A stretch of DNA of 64,000 bases from Prostheceraeus crozeri (Eukaryota > Platyhelminthes > Polycladida > Euryleptidae), in assembly GCA_907163375.1 (NCBI GenBank), contig CAJQUW010008927.1:1-64000 (forward strand), read 5' to 3'. Shown here piece after piece: positions 30,053 to 39,475 of the stretch. Numbering within the stretch: the stretch's first letter is position 1; each line of letters opens with the position of its first letter. A model generated the notes under the pieces. It was given only the letters and a program-made list of their open reading frames with translations. It ran no database searches and was not told where the DNA came from. The translations under genes and the position numbers were made by a program.

Positions 30053-30480
30053 TATACCTTTATGCATTTCCTTCATTCACATATCTAAAAATGCCTAAAA
30101 TCTCATCAAGGCATGCTCTTTTCAGTTATCATTTTATACCCTGAAGATGACTGCATGCGTTCTGCAGTTGAAATTACTCGAAATTGGTACGGCTGAATAA
30201 ATCACATCATTAAGTGACATATACATCAGATAATAATTCAAAAGTAAGGGAATGCTAAATTGCTGCTAATTTGGCATTCCCATACTTTTGAATTATTATC
30301 TGATGTAATTTATGCATGTGTAACTTAATGATGTGATTTATTCATCCGTACCAATTTCGAGTAATTTCAACTACAGAACGCAGTCATCTTCAGGGTATAA
30401 AATGATAATTGAACAGAGCATGCCTTGATGGAATTTTAGGCATTTATATACATGCGAATGAAGAATATGCGTAAAGGTAT
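30053..30480. repeat. 430-bp foldback repeat
   Basis: Two ~200-bp imperfect inverted arms around a centre near 30262. Paired landmarks are TTTTATACCCTGAAGATGAC against GTCATCTTCAGGGTATAAAA, and CAAAAGTAAGGGAATGC against GCATTCCC..TTTTG. The central motif recurs at about 29803, so it belongs to a repeat family. Confidence 0.75.
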
Positions 30481-31623
30481 ATTTATGAATGCTTAAAATT
30501 TCATCAATGCATTTTCATTTTTTATACCCTGAAAATGGCTACGCTCAGTATAGTTGAAATTAATTGGTTCATGATCTAATAAATTAGCATCATATTAGCA
30601 ATCCTACTTTCACTTTCATTTAGAATGTCCAACCAAAGAGGCATCATCTCTACGTGATTGTTGGCTGTTTATAATTATCTTAAAAGATTTTCCAAATTAG
30701 ACTTGACTTGACTTGAACCACCGTCTTAATCATGTTTGCAAGTGGACAGGTATTTGCTATAGTTATTTTTCATGATTGTTAGCTGTTTGTAATTGTCTTT
30801 AAAGATTTCCAAAAATGCGCTATTGGTCCACACTCACAATCATGTTCTCATATGGATATATATTAGTCATATGTACTTCCTTTTTATACTGATCGTCAGC
30901 TACATATTTGCTTTTTGAAAATTCCCAGACTGAACACTTTATCTCCTTCGTAATCATCCTGAATTTCGTCATTTGTTTTATGACACATTTTTCATCGGAA
31001 CTTGTCTAGTGCTCATGTAATACTTATAGTGATTCCTGTCGTTTTATTATTTTTTGCCTGGAAATAATAGCAGGTCGGGTAATTAATGCAATGCTATTGA
31101 TTTTAAGCAGCATAATTACATGAAGTGAATAAAAGCTCATGTCGTTTTCCTATTTTTTATGTTAAATGTACATGTATGTTCCTATTTATTTTAATTATGT
31201 TAGATTCTATAACTTCTTTTTATGCGTCAATAATATTCAATATTTTTTGCATCAAGCATCTTACTGCGCATTTTAGACCAAAGTCGTTGTCTCTCAAAAA
31301 GATACCATCAATGGAGACCGGACACTACCAAGCCAGCACAACCGATGGCAGAGAAGCATACCACTGTTCTGTAGGCCGACATTTACTTTTGAGGTGAGTC
31401 GCTAAAATAATTTCTTGTGCGATTATTTGTCACTGCCTCCGAATGTTTTGGTTTTAGCAGCATTGAGTTTTTCTGCTGTTAATCCTTGGAACATTTCGTA
31501 GCAGGATGACTTTGATCAACACTATTCATCACTATCAACAGCAAATTTCTTCAATATTTTGCTACAACGTCAAGTAGGCTATAACTGTAATTTCATCAAA
31601 AGAATGTGAACATATAATTAGAT

Positions 31624-31780
31624 GTCGGCGGCTGTCGGGGAATTGTCGGCGGCAGCTGTCGGGGAATTTTCGGAGGCTGTCGGGGAATTGTCGGTGGCTG
31701 TCGGGGAATTGTCGGTAGTGTGTCGGCGAAACAGTCGGGGAATTGTCGGCTCACCGATTCGTCGGCAGATAGTCGGGGAA
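31624..31780. repeat. GTCGG tandem cluster
   Basis: About ten GTCGG(GGAATT) units in one orientation, just inside the right end of the candidate transposon. Likely subterminal binding sites for its transposase. Confidence 0.65.
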
Positions 31781-31859
31781 TTAGGACCTTTGCCGTCATT
31801 AAGCCGAGTCGGCTTCCCGACAATGGACCGACAGTTCACCGACAGTTTTTTTCACCGGG

Positions 31860-33090
31860 TATGGCACTTAAAGCGCATGGAAAAATTTCAAATATGAAAT
31901 GAGTTTAATTTGGTCTTATTTTTGGGTGAATTATTGTTTTCAACAAGTCTTTCAATTTTTTCATGAGTCTGTAAATTAACCTCCGAAAATGCGCACATTC
32001 ATGGGTATGACCTTCTCGATTGCGCGATTGCTTTTTATTGTTGTAGCCATACACCATACAAACCCCATGTTTCCCAAATTATATGGTCCATGGTTATTGC
32101 AAGTTTTAACTATTATAAATCCGTCAATAAATAGACTACCCCTGAAAAAATTCTCTCAATTCTTCAAAAGAATTAAATTTCAAGTGTACTTTGTTGAATA
32201 CGGCATAGGCCTACTCTTGTCACATACAATAGGATATCAAAGATAGGATAAGAAGTGGAAAACACAATACGATACAGTCAGTCAATTAGTTCTAAGCTTA
32301 TATATTACTCTATAATATACTAATAAGGGAAACATACATTGACTGTGCATATTTGAAAGTAGGTTTTAAAAAGTCAAATTTTGCATTATGCAAAATGTAT
32401 ATAAAAGTTAAGCAATTTATTTCGGTTATTCACACCATAGCCATTATCAGCAAAAGACGGATGACTATTACAGATCAATTATATCCAGAAGGAAAGGAAA
32501 GAATCAAGAAGAGATGTGCATCTAATATTGACTTTCGTAAACATGAAAACGAATTCAGAGAAACACTCAGGTTTAATGATTATCCTGATACAATTATCCA
32601 ACATTCGAGAAACAAGAAAAATTCTTAACTTAGGAAATTAAGAGATTAACATCAGCGAACGACTAGCCAAATTTAAGACTCAAAGAATCGATCTTCATGC
32701 GGAAACATAAACCCTCGATCGACAAATAGTCGAGTTGAATGTGAAGGACTGAAGAGGAATTTTTACATGCGCAATTTTTATATCTCTTGCAACAAAATTC
32801 TGGTAGGGAGGTTGGGGAGAGATGGGTCAGCAGCACATTTTTGATGCCAGATATCTTTCCATTCTATGCATATTAGATATCATTCATGCTTCACAGTCAA
32901 TACGGCACCAATTCACAATTAGCAATTCTCGATTCTTTACAATAGATCAAAATATCATTTTTTTTCATTTATGGCATGAGCTTTGTTTGTGGCTATAATA
33001 ATAGCCGAAATATATTGGTTAGCGTTTTTGTACATTTAACATAATACAAAACTTGACTTTTCAATCTTGTTTTCAATTGTCTTCTTCCTC
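31860..33090. other. host spacer, no gene seen
   Basis: AT-rich non-coding DNA between the candidate transposon and the left terminus of element R. The last bases before the terminus are TTCCTC, which may be one half of R's target duplication. The partner would lie beyond the window. Confidence 0.5.
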
Positions 33091-33180
33091 AGTAGTAAGT
33101 AAAACTCCACCACTGGATAGCGCAAGATGGCCGCCGTCGAAAAGTGGTCGCTGACGTCCCCCCCTGGAACGTGAGAGGTT

Positions 33181-33186
33181 GCGGTC
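33181..33186. other. target-site duplication, left copy (GCGGTC)
   Basis: GCGGTC directly precedes the AGTAGTAAG terminus and is repeated directly after the opposite terminus. Confidence 0.9.
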
Positions 33187-35440
33187 AGTAGTAAGTAAAA
33201 CTCCACTTCTGGACCGCGCAAGATGGCGGCCATCGCTGCGTCCCCCCCCCCTCTGGCACGGCAGAGTGTCGTGGTCGGCCGCCGTGGTGCTTCGTGTCTG
33301 AGTCCCCCCCCCCCTCTGCAACGACAGAGTGTGAGACTCGGGTGAGTTGGTCCGACCGCCTGGTTGACGTGGGCGACCGTCTAGGTTGACGTGGGCGACC
33401 GCCAGGATTAGTCTTGAGGCTATAGTGTGTGATGTTTTTGGTGCAATCTGCTGAATGTTGGGTTGTAAAATGGGTTGTTTCGAGTGGAAGGAGTGGTCGG
33501 ATGAGAAAACGGAGGTCAGATTCGGATTCAGCGTGAAATTCTGCATCGGTAGGGTGAGTTTCAAGGCAATCGGCGAGAAAAACTGGTTTTGGTGTGTTAG
33601 CCCCAACGAACGCAGGATCGGAAAAGAAAAACGAGTCCAATTCTCGTGAATTACGTGAAATTCATTGCATCGTAGTCAAGGCAATCGGCGAGAAAAAACT
33701 GTTTCTTCAAAATTTTGACATAGAATGTGGGACGTTTTGGTGTGTAGCGCCCAAACGAAGCATCGGATGAGAAAACGGAGTCCAGATTCGGAATCTACGT
33801 GAAATTTTGGGTTAGGAAGGATGTTTCCAGCGAAATCGGAGAGAAAAAATTTTCGGCTGACGTCCCCCCCCCCCTCTGGACAGCTTGCTTCGATTTTGGC
33901 TTCTAGTGGACGGATTTTGTCGTGCGATAGCTCGTTTGAAAGCTAAGAGTGAGACAAATTCAGTGAAACAATCGGCTTGTTCCTATCTGTCTTCGTTCAA
34001 AAGTTAGAGCGGTTACAAGATTTTAGGTCGGAGCTCGCTTACCTGAAAAAATCCTAAGTGTCAGAGTGACTTTGTATGGGTAAAATTTTGAAAATTTTCC
34101 AAAGTGTGGAATTTCGACCTGGGACCGTCACCAAAACATTTTTCATCAAATTTCGCTGACCCCCCCCCCCGACAACAATCTTCTAACTTTGGTTCTAGTG
34201 GACGGATTTTGTCTTACAGCTACTCGTTTGAAAGAGGAGAAAAAACTGCTCGACAACATTTTTTGTTGCGAGTCAATCGGACCAGCCGTTCACAAGTTAG
34301 AGCGGTTACAAGATTTTAGGTCGGAGCTCGCTCACCTGAAAAATCCTAAGTGTCAGAGTGACTTTGTATGGGTAAAAATTTGAAAATTTTCCAAAGTGTG
34401 GAATTTCGACCTGGGACCGTCACCAAAACATTTTTCATCAAATTTCACTGACCTCCCCCCCCCCCTCTGGACAGCTTGCTTCGATTTTGGCTTCTAGTGG
34501 ACGGATTTTGTCGTGCGATAGCTCGTTTGAAAGCTAAGAGTGAGACAAATTCAGTGAAACAATCGGCTTGTTCCTATCTGTCTTCGTTCAAAAGTTAGAG
34601 CGGTTACAAGATTTTAGGTCGGAGCTCGCTTACCTGAAAAAATCCTAAGTGTCAGAGTGACTTTGTATGGGTAAAATTTTGAAAATTTTCCAAAGTGTGG
34701 AATTTCGACCTGGGACCGTCACCAAAACATTTTTCATCAAATTTCGCTGACCCCCCCCCCCCGACAACAATCTTCTAACTTTGGTTCTAGTGGACGGATT
34801 TTGTCTTACAGCTACTCGTTTGAAAGAGGAGAAAAAACTGCTCGACAACATTTTTTGTTGCGAGTCAATCGGACCAGCCGTTCACAAGTTAGAGCGGTTA
34901 CAAGATTTTAGGTCGGAGCTCGCTCACCTGAAAAATCCTAAGTGTCAGAGTGACTTTGTATGGGTAAAAATTTGAAAATTTTCCAAAGTGTGGAATTTCG
35001 ACCTGGGACCGTCACCAAAACATTTTTCATCAAATTTCACTGACCTCCCCCCCCCCTCTGGACAGCTTGCTTCGATTTTGGCTTCTAGTGGACGGATTTT
35101 GTCGTGCGATAGCTCGTTTGAAAGCTAAGAGTGAGACAAATTCAGTGAAACAATCGGCTTGTTCCTATCTGTCTTCGTTCAAAAGTTAGAGCGGTTACAA
35201 GATTTTAGGTCGGAGCTCGCTTACCTGAAAAAATCCTAAGTGTCAGAGTGACTTTGTATGGGTAAAATTTTGAAAATTTTCCAAAGTGTGGAATTTCGAC
35301 CTGGGACCGTCACCAAAACATTTTTCATCAAATTTCGCTGACGTCCCCCCCCCCTCGTTCGGACAAAATTTCTTGAAACAAACTTTGGTAAAGGTCCCAG
35401 GTCAAAATTCGGAAGTTTTAAATTTTTCAAAATTTTCACC
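33187..35440. repeat. left-arm terminal G-tract repeat array
   Basis: C-runs of 7-13 occur at about 33243, 33304, 33865, 34160, 34454, 34751, 35047 and 35344. From 33.87 to 35.34 kb a ~591-bp unit repeats about 2.5 times. Each unit is made of two ~296-bp halves that differ after the C-run (CTCTGGACAGCTTGC versus GACAACAATCTTC). The terminal 50 bp hold GCGCAAGATGGCGGCCATC. All ORFs here are short shadows of the repeat. Confidence 0.85.
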
Positions 35441-35645
35441 ACACTGGAGCTCCCACACTTAGGAATTTTTTCACTTGTGGCATGTTACATGCACATGTGC
35501 TGACGGACCAACTTCCCGTGGTCATATGAGAATGGTTGAGGTGTCATATTGTAAAGAATGATGAGACAAATCGTTTGCAACAAACCGCATGTCGCTACGA
35601 TGAATACTTTCGGAGATAGAGCCATTTTAAGTTTTCTTCCGAGCA

Positions 35646-36240
35646 TATATAAACCCCCGACAACGCAAGTCTGATCACTTCATCGAAAGACGAGGTAAGC
35701 GACGGTCGTCGCTCTGAGCTCCCGATATCGGGTTGCAAAGGACTCTATCTTTTGAAGTAGGCAAGCTATCTTGCTACTTCAAAGTTTGTATGATAGAGTT
35801 TGATAGTGTCTTTACTACTGATAAAATTTTTTAAAAGTAGTATGAGTAGTAAAATGCGGAATTTTTTAAAAATTCTTAATTTTCACTTTTTTCAAAGTTT
35901 TAACATATAGACTAAGGTTTTCAAGTATCCTGAGTTCAAATCTGCTATCAGATTTGAAATTTAACTAAGTCTAAGGCAGCTTTGAGGGGTTAGATCCCAG
36001 CTACTGATCACTACCTTTGACTCGGCGTTCCTGTTACCACTTCGGGGCAGTGACAATGATGTCTTCAGCTGTAAAGAGCGGGTATCGGGGAAGATCTCTC
36101 ACTTCCCTAGTGATCGGTACAAGGCCTTCGGGCTGTCGACGGGATCGAGTGCCACTCACTACACTCTTTAGGAATATGACTGTACTACATGATTCCAAAC
36201 TTATACAAATTTCATTATCTTACAGCTAACGATAAATCAG
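35646..36240 (+). promoter_or_regulatory. early promoter, leader exon and leader intron (left arm)
   Basis: TATATAAA at 35646-35653 is followed by a short leader and a donor GAG/GTAAGC (GT at 35695). Candidate acceptors are CTTACAG (ending 36225) and AATCAG (ending 36240), the latter two bases before the ATG of the early coiled-coil gene. The arrangement is conserved in element L (about 10 percent diverged) and, in a shorter form, at 57473 in element R, which supports function. Confidence 0.65.
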
Positions 36241-36242
36241 GC

Positions 36243-37433
36243 ATGGCCAACGACAAAAATCGAAAGTATCATATCAAAATGTGTGTGTGCGGTCGTATAA
36301 ATCGCAGTGCGGACGCCAAGGCTCACGTCAAGAAGGCGGGCACCGGCCACATGATTGTCTTGAATAGGGTTGCGTGCGTGAAGTGTAGAGTGCTGAAGGG
36401 TGATGAGGATGAGGCGCGTTTCTACAGAGTGCATGCTGACTGTAGTGGTGGTTTAGTGACTGATTTGAGATTTACACAGTTGATTGTGGAAGAGAGGGAG
36501 CGAATGTTGGCGAATGTTGCGAATGTTGTTGAGAATGTTGTTGAGAATGTTGTTGAGAATGTTGTTGAGAATGATGAGTTGGCGAGAGCGGTTGCGTCGT
36601 TGGAGGGTGAGATTGAGCAGCGGAAGAGAGTGCTTGAGAGTGATGATGAGGATGATGTGGATTTAGATAGGGAGCGTGTGAGGAAGCGTGTGAGGAAGTT
36701 GAGCTCTTCGTCATCGGAGGTGTCCGACATCGTCATCACCGACCCCCCGAAGAGCTCATCTTCCCCAAAAGTGAAGAGTGGTGGGATTCGTGTGCAGTCG
36801 GCGAGGTGGTTGAAGGATGAAGAGAAGAGACATGTTTCGCAGCAGATGGCGCATGAGTTGTTAGTGAATAAGTTTGAGAGTTTGAAGAAAGTGAAGGATG
36901 AAGTTGTGAAGGAGTTGGATGAGTTGAAAAAGAAGGATTTGAAGTCGAAGGAGGTGGCGGATGAAAACATTAGAATGAGGCGTTGTGTGACTGATTTGAA
37001 GAATAAGACGCGAGAGTTGGAAGAGAAGAATGATGCGTGTGAGAAGAGGGCGAGTGCTGCGGAGAGAAGAATGAGAGATGCAGAGGCGAAGTTTGAGGAG
37101 ATGATGAAGGAGATGAGTGTGTTGAGAGCGAGGAATGTTGAGTTGGAGAGGACTGTGGCTCGGCGGGGTGATGAGAGGCAGGCGTGTGAGAAGTTGGAGC
37201 GCATGAGGGATGAGTGGGAACGTGTGAATGAGGATCGTTTGTTTGAGTTTCACATCCCTATTCGGGACAATCATTTGGCCGGCGAAGTATTGGTGAATAA
37301 AAATCTGGACGAATCGATTATTTGCTACAACGGTCATCCCACGAAAAAGTGTCTCCATGCCAGCCTGAGAATGCGCGGCCATCTCCATAAATTTTCGATT
37401 CGGAAACGCGCGAGACTACCTAAGGATGACTAA
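36243..37433 (+). CDS. early coiled-coil protein, 396 aa (left arm)
   Basis: ATG 36243 lies in a good context directly after a possible acceptor. N-terminal residues 14-67 hold paired cysteines (C14, C16, C45, C48, C67) and histidines, possibly a zinc-binding domain. A four-fold VEN(V) repeat encoded by a 12-bp tandem follows near residues 95-110. Next are an acidic run (ESDDEDDVDLD), a basic RKRVRK nuclear-signal candidate near 160, and a Ser-rich linker. A long coiled coil occupies about residues 215-345 (heptad-like Leu/Met with Glu/Lys). The compact C-terminal domain (CYNGHPTKKC, RMRGHLHKF) has Cys/His. The family is unknown to me, and the build suggests a nuclear regulatory or scaffold protein. 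It is intact in both palindrome arms but broken in element L. Confidence 0.75.
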   Translation: MANDKNRKYHIKMCVCGRINRSADAKAHVKKAGTGHMIVLNRVACVKCRVLKGDEDEARFYRVHADCSGGLVTDLRFTQLIVEERERMLANVANVVENVVENVVENVVENDELARAVASLEGEIEQRKRVLESDDEDDVDLDRERVRKRVRKLSSSSSEVSDIVITDPPKSSSSPKVKSGGIRVQSARWLKDEEKRHVSQQMAHELLVNKFESLKKVKDEVVKELDELKKKDLKSKEVADENIRMRRCVTDLKNKTRELEEKNDACEKRASAAERRMRDAEAKFEEMMKEMSVLRARNVELERTVARRGDERQACEKLERMRDEWERVNEDRLFEFHIPIRDNHLAGEVLVNKNLDESIICYNGHPTKKCLHASLRMRGHLHKFSIRKRARLPKDD

Positions 37434-37437
37434 CTTG

Positions 37438-37497
37438 GTAAGTGAAAAGCAAATAAGATAGTATATCCTATTCTAATACATATCATTTTCATTGCAG
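37438..37497 (+). other. 60-nt intron just after the stop codon (left arm)
   Basis: Donor TTG/GTAAGT four bases after the TAA, branch-like TTCTAATAC, acceptor TTTCATTGCAG. Conserved in element L (about 5205-5262, minus). Mirror copy at 52249-52308. It would splice the early mRNA into the first 144-bp module. Confidence 0.6.
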
Positions 37498-37530
37498 ATC
37501 TTTGCCCGCCTTCACCACCCCATCAATTTA

Positions 37531-37674
37531 CTCCCGAGAACGAACCATCGGCTCTCTTAAGGGCCACCTAGGGGCAAGACATGATAGAACCTCCACGCGG
37601 TTTGCCCTGGGCAGTCTTCGGACTGGCGAATACTATCATTAAGTTGAATCTGCTATCAGTCAACTTGAACGTTG
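37531..37674 (+). promoter_or_regulatory. 144-bp upstream module, copy 1 (left arm)
   Basis: Starts CTCCCGAGAACGAACC and ends CAACTTGAACGTTG. It lies 17 bp upstream of TATATAAA (37691-37698) of the 88-aa gene and has the GCCACCTAGG variant. Confidence 0.8.
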
Positions 37675-37729
37675 CGTCGCATTAGAGGGGTATATAAACC
37701 ACTGCCTCTCATTTCATTTCATTTCAATC

Positions 37730-37996
37730 ATGCAGACGCCGAACAGTCAAGTCAGCTCTCCTCGCGGACCGCAGTTAAGGCCGCGAAATTTATTTGAGGA
37801 GTTCGTCAGGCTAGAGGAGCAAGACAGAGTTTTTAATAATCTTGCTCGGATTGGCAATCCGATGACAGCAACTGCTGTCAATCCAACGGAATGGCGCTAC
37901 ATTCCACTCTATACTCACATGCCAGTTAGTGTGGAAGTCGACAGTGCTACCAAAGAGAGAGTCTTTGACTCTCTCAGCAGAATTGGTAGGCTGTAG
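37730..37996 (+). CDS. small early-region protein, 88 aa (left arm)
   Basis: ATG 37730 lies 32 bp after TATATAAA. The sequence has a Pro/Ser/Gln-rich start, an acidic-basic helix (LFEEFVRLEEQDRVFNNL), TEWRYIPLYTHMPV and a C-terminal SATKERVFDSLSRIGRL. No known domain. The ORF is conserved in element L over its full length with no indel, which supports coding. The next 144-bp module begins about 10 bp after its stop, so 3-prime end and upstream control of the next gene are fused. Confidence 0.65.
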   Translation: MQTPNSQVSSPRGPQLRPRNLFEEFVRLEEQDRVFNNLARIGNPMTATAVNPTEWRYIPLYTHMPVSVEVDSATKERVFDSLSRIGRL

Positions 37997-38004
37997 GATG
38001 ACGA

Positions 38005-38147
38005 CTCCCGAGAACGAACCATCGGCTCTCTTAAGGGCCACCATGGGGCAAGACATGATAGAACCTCCTCGCGGTTTGCTCTGGGCAGTCTTCGGACTGG
38101 CGAATACTATCATTAAGTTGAATCTGCTATCAGTCAACTTGAACATT
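38005..38147 (+). promoter_or_regulatory. 144-bp upstream module, copy 2 (left arm)
   Basis: Carries GCCACCATGG at the centre, followed by an open frame of 45 codons (begins MGQDMIEPPRG). TATATAAG of the 84-aa gene follows at 38213-38220. Confidence 0.8.
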
Positions 38148-38260
38148 ATGCAGTCGATTGCTATCCCTGAAGCATTCTGATTCGCTGTTGAGCAATTCAT
38201 TGTTGAAAACCCTATATAAGCCAGAAGATTGTAGCGCTTCTCATTCAATTTGAAGTCACG

Positions 38261-38515
38261 ATGGAAGCGACATCTGCCGACAACATTCCCGTCTTCACCG
38301 ATGAAGACAACGGCATTCCCAACTTCATCATCCTCGACGAGTGGGATGAAGAGGATGAGAAGAAGGGGAAGATCAAGAAGATCATTTGGACGGATGGGGT
38401 GTGGACTCCTAAAACCACCCGCATCCGAAAGGTGCCAGATGCACCAGTACGACCTCGGCGGTATAGGGTCTATGACAACCTAGCTGTCATACCTATTGAC
38501 TATTCAAGCCAATAG
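38261..38515 (+). CDS. small acidic/basic early protein, 84 aa (left arm)
   Basis: ATG 38261 lies 40 bp after the TATA box. Residues 8-40 are acidic (FTDEDNG, LDEWDEEDEKK), followed by KGKIKKIIWTD, TTRIRKV and a PVRPRRYRVYDN segment. An ordered acidic-then-basic small protein like this could be a protein-interaction or DNA-mimic factor, but nothing in the sequence proves it. The L orthologue lacks 10 residues (about 12-22) in frame, another sign of coding constraint. Confidence 0.65.
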   Translation: MEATSADNIPVFTDEDNGIPNFIILDEWDEEDEKKGKIKKIIWTDGVWTPKTTRIRKVPDAPVRPRRYRVYDNLAVIPIDYSSQ

Positions 38516-38539
38516 TCAACTTAATTGACACCATTGACA

Positions 38540-38680
38540 CCGAGAACGAACCATCGGCTCTCTTAAGGGCCACCATGGGGCAAGACATGATAGAACCTCC
38601 TCGCGGTTTGCCCTGGGCAGTCTTCGGACTGGCGAATACTATCATTAAGTTGAATCTGCTATCAGTCAACTTGAACGTTG
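38540..38680 (+). promoter_or_regulatory. 144-bp module, copy 3 (left arm)
   Basis: Follows the 84-aa gene and again has GCCACCATGG and an open frame (about 50 codons). No TATA gene is directly downstream; the decayed repeat 38.69-39.36 kb follows instead. Confidence 0.75.
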
Positions 38681-38689
38681 CAAATGAAG

Positions 38690-39359
38690 TTCGGTGTAAT
38701 ACTTCCTTTCGACGGGCGTTCCTGTAAAGGGCGGCGGTGAAACCCGTAGCTATGCATACCGCAAGGGACATTCGGCAATGGTCAATCTTGTTAAACCTCT
38801 CTGCGTCATGTTTGCAAGTGATTGCCTCTGTCTCAACGTAGTATGCATTCGCGCCAGGGCGACATTTAGCCAACTGTCGAAGGTTGCCTAAAACTTTCCA
38901 TTGCATACGTTATGAGAACCATGAGTTCTACCTGTCTCTATCAATGAGATGAATTGATGAATGGAATGAAATGGGAGGACACTCACGCGCCACACGCAAC
39001 ATAACACACTTCTCTCTTCCGTAGTCTAACAAGCTCTTTACACATGGATCGCAGTCGATTGCTATCCCTGTATCAGAAGTGTAAGCTATCTTAATTTATT
39101 TGACACTATTTTATCTACCATCATCGTCCATATGAAATGTTTTTAGATTTACAAGTTAGACTAAGCGTGCTACTATTTCCAAATGAAAAAGTATACATGG
39201 TTAAATCATCCACTTAAGCCCATCCATAGTCTAACAAGCTCTTTACACATGGATCGCAGTCGATTGCTATCCCTGTATCAGAAGTGTAAGCTATCTTAAT
39301 TTATTTGACACTATTTTATCTACCATCATCGTCCATATGAAATGTTTTTAGATTTACAA
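38690..39359. repeat. early-region end repeat with ~205-bp tandem duplication (left arm)
   Basis: Inverted relative to 3.6-4.06 kb. The stretch with TCTAACAAGCTCTTTACAC..ATTTACA occurs twice (starts near 39028 and 39230). The remnant ORF (AIDCDPCVKSLLDYG) is shifted and stopped here. Sequence homology with L and R ends abruptly at ATTTACA (39359), where the gene A promoter begins. Confidence 0.7.
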
Positions 39360-39420
39360 ACGGGTCCCGTAACTAAGGGACCCGTTACTAAGGGTCGGGC
39401 CCCTTTAGAGAATATATAAG
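39360..39420 (+). promoter_or_regulatory. gene A promoter (left arm)
   Basis: GGGTCCCG, GGGACCCGTT and GGGTCGGGCCCC boxes are followed by TATATAAG (39413-39420). Mirror copy at 50326-50386. Confidence 0.7.
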
Positions 39421-39475
39421 AAGGAGTTTGAATGTAGATGAATTATACCGTTGAAGAAGACTACTCAGATACAAT

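Larger units (their letters stand above)
25524..31859. mobile_element. candidate 6.3-kb DNA transposon with CCCGGTGA/TCACCGGG ends
   Basis: The left end reads CCCGGTGAAAAAAAATCGTC and the right end is its inverse (GACAGTTTTTTTCACCGGG), each flanked by TAT, a possible 3-bp target duplication. GTCGG-rich subterminal motifs follow both ends: 25540-25690 and a dense tandem cluster of GTCGGGGAATT at 31624-31780. Between them are an unidentified ORF (27073-27474) and a 430-bp foldback repeat. No transposase is recognised, so it may be non-autonomous or decayed. Confidence 0.5.

Noticed and set aside
31125..33233. Scattered short frames of 60-91 codons
   Set aside because: No motif, no start context, overlapping frames on both strands.
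33073..33640. Long frames in the G-tract blocks (33073-33640, 56037-57370, 34104-35442, 54304-55948)
   Set aside because: They arise from repeats without indels and change with homopolymer length; no start signals or protein-like composition.
36422..37204. 260-codon minus-strand frame opposite the early coiled-coil gene (mirror at 52542-53324)
   Set aside because: Ser/Leu/Phe-rich shadow of Glu/Lys/Arg codons on the other strand; no start context or promoter.
37811..38248. 145-codon minus-strand frame across the 88-aa gene and module (mirror at 51498-51935, L copy 4450-4887)
   Set aside because: Antisense to TATA-driven genes and built from repeat modules. Its open state follows from the high identity of the copies.
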